Below, one piece after another: positions 8,165 to 14,214 of a stretch of DNA of 14,698 bases. Where the stretch lies: positions 1 to 14,698 of the forward strand of contig JAUXBV010000017.1 of the NCBI GenBank assembly GCA_030619215.1, read 5' to 3'. Position numbers and translations under genes: made by a program. The notes under the pieces were generated by a model, which saw only the letters and a list, made by a program, of their open reading frames with translations, was not told the DNA's origin and did no database searches. The stretch comes from Fibrobacterota bacterium. GTDB lineage: Bacteria > Fibrobacterota > Chitinivibrionia > Chitinivibrionales > JANQEN01. Numbering within the stretch: the stretch's first letter is position 1; each line of letters opens with the position of its first letter.

Positions 8165-8243
8165 AGAAGATTTTTTAGCATTAATCACGTCTTATTTACC
8201 GGACGAAGCAAAATGGAGCTCGGATTATAAAACGAGGATATAA
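8136..8243 (+). pseudogene. 3' remnant of a DUF4258 (toxin-type) gene
   Basis: In the frame one base ahead of the flavoprotein, codons from about 8136 to the TAA at 8241-8243 read RAIHVVCSPKEDFLALI and then TSYLPDEAKWSSDYKTRI. This matches, from memory, the C-terminal third of DUF4258 proteins (a PLHVV...ITxYxPDPxxWxxDFKTR pattern), small proteins encoded just upstream of YgiT-type zinc-finger antitoxins. No start codon or N-terminal domain exists upstream, because that space is occupied by the end of the flavoprotein gene. The stop lies three bases before the ygiT-like ATG, the normal spacing for the pair. I read it as a toxin gene beheaded by a deletion or insertion with a breakpoint near 8130-8140. 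Confidence 0.75.
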
Positions 8244-8246
8244 TTC

Positions 8247-8459
8247 ATGGAATGTATCTATTGTAAATCAGAAATGCAAAGAGGAACAGCGCCTTATCAT
8301 ATTGACAGACATGGCTATCACCTTCTTTTAGATAAGGTCCCGGCATGGATTTGCTTACAATGCGGTGAACCATATTTTGAAGAGAAAGAAGTTGATGAAA
8401 TTCAAGCCGCAATTAGAGAAATGGATAAGCACGCATCAAAGCAGCAGACTTTCGCATAA
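8247..8459 (+). CDS. YgiT-type zinc finger protein (orphan antitoxin)
   Basis: This 70-residue protein has two CxxC pairs (Cys3/Cys6 and Cys36/Cys39) that would bind one zinc. The block VPAWICLQCGEPYFEEKEVDEI (residues 31-52) is typical of the YgiT/MqsA N-terminal family. There is no C-terminal helix-turn-helix as in full-length MqsA, so it belongs to the short form normally paired with a DUF4258 protein. GAGG at 8234-8237, nine bases before the ATG, serves as ribosome binding site and lies inside the end of the DUF4258 remnant. Because the toxin partner survives only as a fragment, this is probably an antitoxin without its toxin. Expression would depend on transcription through the flavoprotein gene. 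Confidence 0.88.
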   Translation: MECIYCKSEMQRGTAPYHIDRHGYHLLLDKVPAWICLQCGEPYFEEKEVDEIQAAIREMDKHASKQQTFA

Positions 8460-8473
8460 ATCTCAACCTGATC

Positions 8474-8551
8474 GTTATACTCGCAGTGTATAACATTGTG
8501 TAGAAGCAGGAAGGTCATTCTCATGCCCTTTTGCTTAACACAATGTTAATC
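8474..8551. repeat. attC-like inverted-repeat hairpin after ygiT-like gene
   Basis: The 7-mer GTTATAC (8474-8480) is followed after seven bases by its inverse GTATAAC (8488-8494). From there a long imperfect stem starts: TAACATTGTGT (8491-8501) pairs perfectly with ACACAATGTTA (8538-8548), then AAGCA (8504-8508) pairs with TGCTT (8532-8536) and AAGG (8511-8514) with CCTT (8527-8530), leaving unpaired bases and a 12-base loop. Ends in TAAC/GTTA with an interrupted stem recall an integron attC, with R'' at 8488-8494 and R' at 8545-8551. However, the segment that should be an unpaired spacer is perfectly paired here. It lies 28 bases after the ygiT-like stop. It may instead be a transposon-derived palindrome. 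Confidence 0.45.
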
Positions 8552-8552
8552 G

Positions 8553-8852
8553 ATAACATCCTTTATGAAAGGAGATGGAGGGAATCTCTTAATAGGAATA
8601 GATGGCGAAGGTGTTGTTCTTGGTCTTTTCCCCGATTACTCGACATTGAAAGATGGTAATAAGGACAAATTCGAATTACATCTGACACAAGTTTTAATCA
8701 AAGATTTCACACTTCCCACTTTCAAAGCTTACTGCAGAATTACATTCTTGCCATACGCTGAACATGAAGTATGTGTCGTTACTGTCAATCCCAGCATACA
8801 GCCCCATATCTCCTTTTTATTGATTGTCACAAGGTGCCAGCTTGCCTGGTAG
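8553..8852 (+). pseudogene. AlbA_2 / Schlafen-type domain gene fragment
   Basis: The frame from 8550 reads SITSFMKGDGGNLLIGIDG and continues through GLFPDYSTLKDGNKDKFELHL and EVCVVTVNPSIQP. This matches, from memory, the central part of AlbA_2 (formerly AAA_4) domains, whose pattern is AFxNxxGGxLLIGVxDDGxIxGL and later KEVCRVxVxPSxxPV. Both ends are missing: the LEFK-type start of the domain is absent upstream, where a palindrome lies instead, and after about 8805 the sequence turns into unrelated residues before a TAG at 8850-8852. A 95-codon reading frame from the ATG at 8565 exists but has no Shine-Dalgarno sequence at normal spacing, so I regard it as a decayed fragment. Its last bases nearly touch the gltP-like gene on the other strand. 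Confidence 0.7.
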
Positions 8853-8869
8853 AACGCACTTATTCTACG

Positions 8870-10099
8870 CTAACTCGAACTCTTTTTAACATTTAACTGA
8901 TCCACGATAATCGCACAGGTCGCATCTCCTGTTATATTCAGGGCCGTACGAATCATGTCGAATACCCGGTCAACCGCATACAGGAGCGGAAGACCTACAA
9001 TGGGAATATCGGCCGCTACAAGTACTGCGACAACAAGCAGGCTTGGCCCCGGCACACCTGCCTGACCTATGGAACCGATTGTGGCGGTCAAAAGAATGGC
9101 GACATATTGAGCCACGCCGAGTTCAATACCGAACAGCTGTGAAAAGAATATAGCTGCCAGTGCGTAATAGATGGCGTTACCGTCCATGTTAATCGTGGCA
9201 CCCAACGGAAGGACAAAGGAAGATGTGGCTTTTGAAACCCCCAGTTCCTCTTCGCACACCTCAAAATTTACCGGCAGGGTGGCCATGGAGGAGGAAGTTG
9301 AAAGAGCCACCAATTGTGCTTTGTAAATCTTAGAGAAGAATCTTTTAAGCGGCATTTTAGAGAATATTTTCAGCATCAGCGGGTAAAAACCGAAGCCGTG
9401 CAGAAGAATAACCACTATATAAATAATCAGTAGTTTTAAAACCAGTCCCAGTATCTCATAGCCAAAGGTTCCGATAGAGCTGGCCATCAATCCAAAAACG
9501 CCGAAAGGCGCAACTAACATAACGATGCGGATCATCCAGATAAACGCCTCTGTAAGATAATTAAAAATTTTCAGAAGGAAATCCTTCTTATCATTACTTA
9601 AAGTTGAAATTCCCAGTCCCAGGAAAAGGCAGAAAAACAGCACCTGTAAAATATTCCCGCTGACAAGGGCCTCAATGGGATTTACAGGAATAATTCCGAA
9701 AATTATCTGCCAGAAACCCGGTGTAGAGCCTTGCCCGGCTTTTTCAGCGGAAAACATGTGCTGCACAGTAGTTACATCAAGGCCTACACCAGGCTTAAAA
9801 ATCTCACCGAAGATAATACCGAGAATAACCGCGACAGCTGTGGTGCCCAGGTAATAGAAAAAGGTAGATATGCCGATTTTCCCTGCGTATTTTGTTCCGC
9901 CAAGCGAGGCCGCGCCGGAGATAACCGATACAGCAACCAGGGGGATCACAAGCATTTTGATCAGCTGCATGAAGAATTCACCGAGTGGTGCGAAAAAAAT
10001 TGCTTTTTCTCCCCAAATAGCTCCAACAACTATACCAAGGACCATTGCAATCAGAATTTGAATACCAAGGTTTCCTACTAATTTCCTGATTTTTTCCAT
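8870..10099 (-). CDS. Dicarboxylate/amino acid:cation symporter (DAACS, GltP/GltPh-type)
   Basis: This 409-residue inner-membrane protein is an SLC1-type secondary transporter. It shows the serine-rich HP1 tip TSSSMATLP (268-276), the TM7 motif NMDGN (304-308), the HP2 region IGQAGVPGPS (344-353) and the TM8 block DRVFDMIRTALNITGD (377-392). TM8 keeps the equivalents of GltPh Asp394 (Asp381), Arg397 (Arg384), Asn401 (Asn388) and Asp405 (Asp392); the Arg favours acidic substrates such as aspartate or glutamate over neutral amino acids. Two positions differ: NMDGN replaces the usual NMDGT, and HP2 has PGPS for PGAG. The start ATG has AGAGG upstream and a promoter (10138-10166). It is divergent from the kinase gene and monocistronic. 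No convincing terminator follows. Confidence 0.94.
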   Translation of the reverse strand: MEKIRKLVGNLGIQILIAMVLGIVVGAIWGEKAIFFAPLGEFFMQLIKMLVIPLVAVSVISGAASLGGTKYAGKIGISTFFYYLGTTAVAVILGIIFGEIFKPGVGLDVTTVQHMFSAEKAGQGSTPGFWQIIFGIIPVNPIEALVSGNILQVLFFCLFLGLGISTLSNDKKDFLLKIFNYLTEAFIWMIRIVMLVAPFGVFGLMASSIGTFGYEILGLVLKLLIIYIVVILLHGFGFYPLMLKIFSKMPLKRFFSKIYKAQLVALSTSSSMATLPVNFEVCEEELGVSKATSSFVLPLGATINMDGNAIYYALAAIFFSQLFGIELGVAQYVAILLTATIGSIGQAGVPGPSLLVVAVLVAADIPIVGLPLLYAVDRVFDMIRTALNITGDATCAIIVDQLNVKKSSS

Positions 10100-10137
10100 A
10101 AAAACCTCTTCCTCTAAGGTAAATAAATGTGGGAATT

Positions 10138-10166
10138 AATATATGTGTTCCAAGGTTTTTATTCAA
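10138..10166 (-). promoter_or_regulatory. Putative sigma70-type promoter for the DAACS transporter
   Basis: Read on the - strand, TTGAAT (10166-10161) is followed after exactly 17 bases by TATATT (10143-10138). Both hexamers match the vegetative consensus in four or five positions and lie about 40-65 bases upstream of the transporter ATG, leaving room for a short leader with the AGAGG ribosome binding site. No operator-like palindrome overlaps it. Confidence 0.5.
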
Positions 10167-10263
10167 TTAAAATTATTGTAATAATAAAAAAGGCAGGAAT
10201 AGTACAATTTTAAATGCTGACCAATTAGCCTTTTAATGATATAATTACTTTATCAGCGCCTTC

Positions 10264-10293
10264 TTGACTTAAAATATAAGGGACGAATAAAAC
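10264..10293 (+). promoter_or_regulatory. Possible promoter of the kinase-regulator operon
   Basis: TTGACT (10264-10269) is a good -35 match. The best -10 candidates at 17-18 bases, ATAAAA or TAAAAC (10287-10293), are weak. The surrounding 226-base divergent intergenic region is very AT-rich, and I see nothing else of note in it. The start would lie about 25 bases before the kinase ATG. Confidence 0.3.
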
Positions 10294-10325
10294 AGGATAT
10301 ATAATCATTTATAAGATATTCTATT

Positions 10326-11849
10326 ATGCACATTGGCAATATTGTAACTGTCGGTATTGATAACCAACCGTTTATCAATAATCTCGGAAAAAACGGTTAT
10401 ACCGTAATCCCTGTGGATGACATACCCCAGGTCCTTGACGTCAACGACCCATTCGACCTTATGCTGGTACGCGGGAGCCTTTTAGTTGACTTCAGCAATG
10501 AAGACCTGGAGCGGATCTACTTCACCAATAACCGCACCCCTGTTGCACTGATCATAAAAGATCCAACCACCGTTACTGAAAAATTGTCAAAGGTTATTAC
10601 AAGCGGCTCTTTTGATGTCCTGTACGAAGCTGAGATAGAAAACGATACGATCTATCCACGAATCGACAAATTATTTATCACTTCAAAATTAAATAAAAAG
10701 CTTGATAATATGCAGCAGGATTTCCACAGCAAGGAAACGTTAAAGGAAGAGATAACTCTTCGCGAGCAGATTCTGGCTCATGAGCGTGTGCTTAATACAA
10801 ACATTATTGCATCCATAACATCAGGGCTTATTATTATTGATATTAACGGAACAATCATCCTTGCCAACGAACACACCAGGCAGGTGCTTAAGGATCCTGA
10901 TGCCGAAATAATAGGCACTCCATATAACTCTTCTCTTTTGGCGGAAATAGGCAATACGGTCGATAATTTTTTAAAAAAAATCAATAAATCAAGCAGCAGT
11001 ATTTCTGCAAAGAAATTTAAAATTAAGGATTCGTTTTTCAGCGTCTACTGCTACCGTATGCTCGATTATGAAAACAATCCCACCGGCATCCTCATGCTTA
11101 TCAATGACATAACGGAACAGGAGACCTTAAACACATCGCTCTACCGCTCGGAAAAACTTGCAACCATCGGAACAATGCTTTCGGGTATAGCCCACGAGCT
11201 CCGCAACCCGCTTGCAATTATAAGTGCCCGAACCCTGCGCGCTTTGAAAAAAAATGATTTTGAAAAAGAGTGGACAAACAAATGCTTCCAGTCCATAGAT
11301 TCTCAAACAAAACGGTGCGCATCAATAGTCAACAACCTGCTTAACTTCACCCGGAACACTGCCACCACATCAGGATTTCATAAGATAAAAGATATACTGG
11401 AAGAAACGTTATCCTATGTAAACTACCAGAACACCTTTGACAACATTGCGGTAATAAAAAAGTATACGGACGGGCTTTTTGTGTATGGCGACCGGTCCCG
11501 TTTCGTGCAGATTTTTCTCAATTTAATCACCAATGCCGCTGATGCAATGGAAGGCAAGGGTGATCTGAAAATAATTACCAAACTGGCAGGCAATGCTGCC
11601 ACCACTGTTGAGATTAACGATACGGGTCCCGGTATTGACGAGGAATTAAAGAATAAGATTTTTGATCCGTTTTTCACTACAAAAGACCCGGGTAAGGGAA
11701 CCGGGCTCGGTCTTGCCATTGTCTATAAGATAGTTCAGGAAAGTGACGGGAAAATATGGCTCAAGTCAAAACCCGGCAATACCTCATTTTTTGTACAACT
11801 TCCCTCAAAAAAGGAACGTTCCTATGGCAGCTCGTATTCTGGTCGTTGA
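10326..11849 (+). CDS. PAS domain sensor histidine kinase, soluble
   Basis: The 507-residue kinase has no membrane segment, so it is probably cytoplasmic. Order: an N-terminal ~115-residue alpha/beta region that resembles a degenerate receiver domain; a coiled coil about 121-155; a PAS domain about 157-265 ([16 protein letters not shown] to [11 protein letters not shown]); HisKA with phospho-acceptor His290 in [11 protein letters not shown]; then HATPase_c with the N box (NLITNAADA, Asn403), G1 DTGPGI (432-437), F box FDPFFTTK and G2 [10 protein letters not shown]. This is the NtrB-like class. No Shine-Dalgarno sequence precedes the ATG. Its last 26 bases overlap the start of the receiver gene, so they form a translationally coupled pair. 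The signal is unknown; a soluble PAS sensor suggests an internal cue. Confidence 0.93.
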   Translation: MHIGNIVTVGIDNQPFINNLGKNGYTVIPVDDIPQVLDVNDPFDLMLVRGSLLVDFSNEDLERIYFTNNRTPVALIIKDPTTVTEKLSKVITSGSFDVLYEAEIENDTIYPRIDKLFITSKLNKKLDNMQQDFHSKETLKEEITLREQILAHERVLNTNIIASITSGLIIIDINGTIILANEHTRQVLKDPDAEIIGTPYNSSLLAEIGNTVDNFLKKINKSSSSISAKKFKIKDSFFSVYCYRMLDYENNPTGILMLINDITEQETLNTSLYRSEKLATIGTMLSGIAHELRNPLAIISARTLRALKKNDFEKEWTNKCFQSIDSQTKRCASIVNNLLNFTRNTATTSGFHKIKDILEETLSYVNYQNTFDNIAVIKKYTDGLFVYGDRSRFVQIFLNLITNAADAMEGKGDLKIITKLAGNAATTVEINDTGPGIDEELKNKIFDPFFTTKDPGKGTGLGLAIVYKIVQESDGKIWLKSKPGNTSFFVQLPSKKERSYGSSYSGR

Positions 11850-12732
11850 TGACGAAGTTGATTTTCTCGATGTAATGCACGAATTCCTCGAAGACGAAGG
11901 GTATGAAATTGAAACGGCCCTGAATGGGGAGGAAGCCCTCAATACCCTTGAAAAAAGCAGCTTTGACCTGCTGGTCTCCGATATAAATATGCCTGGTATA
12001 AAAGGATTTGAGCTTTTACATAAAGCATCACAGCTATATCCTGATCTCAAACGCATTTTGATTACAGCTTATGATGTACGGGATTATATCAACATGGCAA
12101 AAAATTATAATATTGGAAACATCATAACCAAAACCACACCATTCAATTTTGAAGAGATTCAGGTGTTTATTGATAATATCCTGACAGGTAATATCTTTGG
12201 TCTGGATAAATATGTTCAGGGGAAAATTCACCAGTCTTTTATAAGAACAAATAATGATATAACGAAAGCAAATAATGATGTTATTGACTTTATGAAAAGC
12301 GAACGGAATAAACGCAAATTCAAACAGGCCCTTGGCGAAATTGTAATCAATGCATTTTTCTATGGCGCAAAACAGGAGGATCCTGAAAAAAAGCAGAATT
12401 GGAGATTTGATACGACACTAAAGAAAAGCGAGCAAGTTGTAGTAAGCTGGGCAAGAGATAGTGAGAAAACAGGGGTTGCCGTAACCGATCAAAAGGGACG
12501 GCTCGCGAAAAAGGATGTTGTGTTCTGGCTTGAGCGAAATACCACAAAGGGAGAGGATGGATTATCAATCGGGCTTACGGACAGCCATGGAAAAGGACTC
12601 TTTATTACAAGAGAGGTGATCGATCGAATGATTATTAACATAGATCCGGGTAAAAGAACAGAAATAATTATGGTAAATTATGAGGAAGGCCTGTACGACG
12701 GGCACAGGCCTTTGTGGATTCAGGAATTATAA
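11824..12732 (+). CDS. Response regulator with RsbW-like HATPase output domain
   Basis: This 302-residue protein starts with a complete receiver domain (1-~120): acidic pair Asp9/Asp10, phospho-acceptor Asp53 in VSDINMPG, Thr81 and Lys103. A linker (about 121-165) leads to a GHKL ATPase-like domain: N box LGEIVINAFFYGA (Glu172, Asn176), G1-like VTDQKGRL (Asp222, Gly225) and G2-like DSHGKGLFI (253-261). That pattern is closest to anti-sigma factor serine kinases such as RsbW or SpoIIAB rather than sensor kinases; there is no DNA-binding domain and no HisKA. The ATG at 11824 is chosen over an upstream in-frame ATG (11743) because the receiver begins there and AAGGAA (11811-11816) fits as ribosome binding site. 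It probably relays the upstream kinase's signal to a partner-switching pathway. Confidence 0.88.
   Translation: MAARILVVDDEVDFLDVMHEFLEDEGYEIETALNGEEALNTLEKSSFDLLVSDINMPGIKGFELLHKASQLYPDLKRILITAYDVRDYINMAKNYNIGNIITKTTPFNFEEIQVFIDNILTGNIFGLDKYVQGKIHQSFIRTNNDITKANNDVIDFMKSERNKRKFKQALGEIVINAFFYGAKQEDPEKKQNWRFDTTLKKSEQVVVSWARDSEKTGVAVTDQKGRLAKKDVVFWLERNTTKGEDGLSIGLTDSHGKGLFITREVIDRMIINIDPGKRTEIIMVNYEEGLYDGHRPLWIQEL
12686..12712 (+). repeat. GC-rich hairpin in the 3' end of the regulator gene
   Basis: AAGGCCTGT (12686-12694) and ACAGGCCTT (12704-12712) form a perfect 9-bp stem with a 9-base loop within the coding sequence, 18-20 bases before the stop codon. The downstream TGTGGATT is not a U-tract, so it is not a standard terminator, but it could protect the mRNA 3' end or slow polymerase. 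Confidence 0.5.
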
Positions 12733-12761
12733 CAGTATGTTATACCTCTGTGAGGTATAAC
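12728..12761. repeat. Alternating TATAAC/GTTATA boxes and short hairpin
   Basis: TATAAC (12728-12733) is followed by its inverse GTTATA (12739-12744) and again TATAAC (12756-12761). GTTATACCTC (12739-12748) and GAGGTATAAC (12752-12761) form a perfect 10-bp stem with a 3-base loop. The stop of the regulator gene lies inside the first box. No U-tract follows on either strand. The last box is also the end of the attC-like site next to it, and the GTTATAC...GTATAAC pair recurs at 8474-8494. Confidence 0.6.
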
Positions 12762-12807
12762 GCAGAATTCAGCAGAACCCAACGGGCTTCTGCTGCAATG
12801 GTTATAA
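12755..12807 (-). repeat. attC-like recombination site (short), end of cassette run
   Basis: Read on the - strand the site runs from TTATAAC (R'', 12807-12801) to GCGTTATAC (R', 12763-12755). The outer boxes TATAAC/GTTATA pair; the next segments (12762-12769 and 12796-12800) do not; then CAGCAGAA and CCC (12770-12780) pair with GGG and TTCTGCTG (12784-12795), leaving one extra base at 12787 and a 3-base loop. Outer boxes, unpaired spacer, inner stem with an unpaired base and an R' starting GTT are the attC plan. At 53 bp it is at or below the lower size limit I know for attC, hence the moderate confidence. It lies 84 bases downstream of the stop of the 403-residue gene. Confidence 0.6.
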
Positions 12808-12890
12808 TTCTTTAGCCTCTTAACCCAAACAATGAATCCCTCTTAGATTTCCAATTTATATCATTTTTATTTTTAAAGCTTTTTAGTAAA

Positions 12891-12906
12891 CCTATTCCGA
12901 AATAGG
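12891..12906 (-). terminator. Weak hairpin at the end of the 403-residue gene
   Basis: CCTATT (12891-12896) and AATAGG (12901-12906) form a 6-bp stem with a 4-base loop that includes the stop codon of the - strand gene. The tail read on the - strand is TTTACTAAAAAG, only modestly U-rich, so termination here is uncertain. Confidence 0.25.
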
Positions 12907-14103
12907 ACTAAAGCACTTTACTGTACCTGGTTTTCTTAAAATAAACTCTGAAGTGTCGGGAGGGGTGCCAATAGGTTTTATATTATATGTTTTCTCCGCC
13001 CATGACACTATATTATTAAAAAGCTCCTGTACTTTTTTTCTACCACCATATAATTCAACCCTATTATCATCTGTCGGTCGCTCAGTAACAAAGCAAAAGT
13101 CATATTTGAACTCTGCTTCAGGATTAATTCGTAACAATGCTGAAATTATAGGAACTCTTATTGTGGTATAACCTCCACTAACATAAGGACTCTTGAATCT
13201 TTCTTTATCACTTATGGGAGAATAAAGAGCGCGGATAAGAGCTTTTGCACATTCTTTTGTTCCTGCAATACCTAATTTTTTTGCCAAAGCACTTTTCTTA
13301 CGGAAATTATTTTCTTCCTCAAATTTATCTATCAGCTTCTTTTCAGCTTTTTTATCACCAAGTCTTGCTCTGTACTCTAATGCACCTATTTTAATAGTAT
13401 CAAGTAAGTATTTTTTTTCTTTTTGTGACATAGGTAAAAGTAAATATAATTTGTCGTATATTGCTCTTTTTTCTATCTCTTTGTAATTATTTTTTAACAG
13501 TTTTTCGCCTTTTTTAATGTCTTTATTAATACTTTTTCTATCTTCCTTGGAAGAACTTCTCTTCAAGAATCCTCTAAGCTTTAGGATACGATCTTCAATT
13601 TCAGCTTCATATAATCTTGGAATATACTCCTTTATTTCATCACTGTATCTTGCCAGATAATCTTCTCTACCATATTTAATTAAAATTTCACGTGCTTTAT
13701 TTTTAACCGAGTAATTTTTATCTTTAAACGCATGTATACAAATTCTGAAAAACCTCTCATCTTCTATAAAAATGGATTGAAATCCCTGTTGCTTATTTAG
13801 ATTCACATATTTCAGGTTATTAATTGTTGAGATAGATCTTCCTATATAGCCAATACTACTCAGTATGTCGTATTTTTTTGTGCTAATACTTATTGGTATT
13901 TCTGCTTTAAAAAAACCATAAAATTTTAGTATTATTTCTTTGTGGGATATTAATGAGTCGTTCACCTTGTTGAGAATATATTGGCGATTCTGGTTTACAC
14001 TCTCAATAAAAATATCTTTTGCATCGCAATCCTTTCCTTTACTAAATAGCAAAGAATATAGCAAAAACTGTATCATTAGAAAATAATTAACACTTCTTTT
14101 CAT
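12892..14103 (-). CDS. Hypothetical exported protein with HEAT-like helices (cassette gene)
   Basis: I do not recognise this 403-residue protein. It begins MKRSVNYFLMIQFLLYSLLFSK, a likely signal peptide or anchor, followed by a Cys at residue 26. The rest is mostly helical and Lys/Glu-rich. Residues about 120-145 (AFKDKNYSVKNKAREILIKYG) and about 245-295 (GDKKAEKKLIDKF, then LGIAGTKECAKALIRAL) look like HEAT or PBS-lyase-type repeats, which are usually protein-binding surfaces. The C-terminal ~70 residues are less repetitive. The start is supported by AAGAGA 7-12 bases before the ATG. The ATG lies 14 bases after the R' end of the attC site at 14118-14198, and an attC-like site follows the gene, so it is probably a mobile gene cassette. 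The gene is much richer in A/T than the left-hand cluster. Confidence 0.8.
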   Translation of the reverse strand: MKRSVNYFLMIQFLLYSLLFSKGKDCDAKDIFIESVNQNRQYILNKVNDSLISHKEIILKFYGFFKAEIPISISTKKYDILSSIGYIGRSISTINNLKYVNLNKQQGFQSIFIEDERFFRICIHAFKDKNYSVKNKAREILIKYGREDYLARYSDEIKEYIPRLYEAEIEDRILKLRGFLKRSSSKEDRKSINKDIKKGEKLLKNNYKEIEKRAIYDKLYLLLPMSQKEKKYLLDTIKIGALEYRARLGDKKAEKKLIDKFEEENNFRKKSALAKKLGIAGTKECAKALIRALYSPISDKERFKSPYVSGGYTTIRVPIISALLRINPEAEFKYDFCFVTERPTDDNRVELYGGRKKVQELFNNIVSWAEKTYNIKPIGTPPDTSEFILRKPGTVKCFSPISE

Positions 14104-14117
14104 ATTAGGTCTCTTAT

Positions 14118-14198
14118 ATATAACGCTTAGGCTCAGCAGATTCCAGCCTAACCTTTTAAGCTTTCCATGCTGGATTCTGTTGCAGCCTCTTGTTACAC
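14118..14198 (-). other. Integron-type attC recombination site
   Basis: On the - strand the site runs from GTGTAAC (R'', 14198-14192) to GCGTTATAT (R', 14126-14118), 81 bp. The halves fold back on each other: TAAC/GTTA outer boxes; a mismatched spacer (about 14125-14128 with 14189-14191); AGGCT (14129-14133) with AGCCT (14184-14188); an extra unpaired C at 14183; then CAGCAGATTCCAGC (14134-14147) with 14169-14182, allowing one mismatch and one G-U pair; and a 21-base loop. This is the attC plan: two R/L box pairs, an extra-helical base on the R'' side, and sequence conserved only at AAC/GTT. It sits 16 bases after one gene's stop and 14 bases before the next gene's ATG, as in a cassette array read on the - strand. 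Confidence 0.8.
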
Positions 14199-14214
14199 AA
14201 ATACTATAAATGCT

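Noticed and set aside
8565..8852. Intact small gene of 95 codons
   Set aside because: The similarity is to the middle of a larger domain, with both ends missing and no ribosome binding site at normal spacing, so it is listed as a pseudogene fragment.
8849..8868. Hairpin GTAGAA...TTCTAC as terminator of the transporter gene
   Set aside because: Only six base pairs and no U-tract on the - strand; it could easily arise by chance.
11743..11823. Upstream in-frame ATG that would add 27 residues to the receiver protein
   Set aside because: The added residues are the kinase G2-box region read in another frame; the receiver fold starts at the ATG at 11824, which has a good ribosome binding site.
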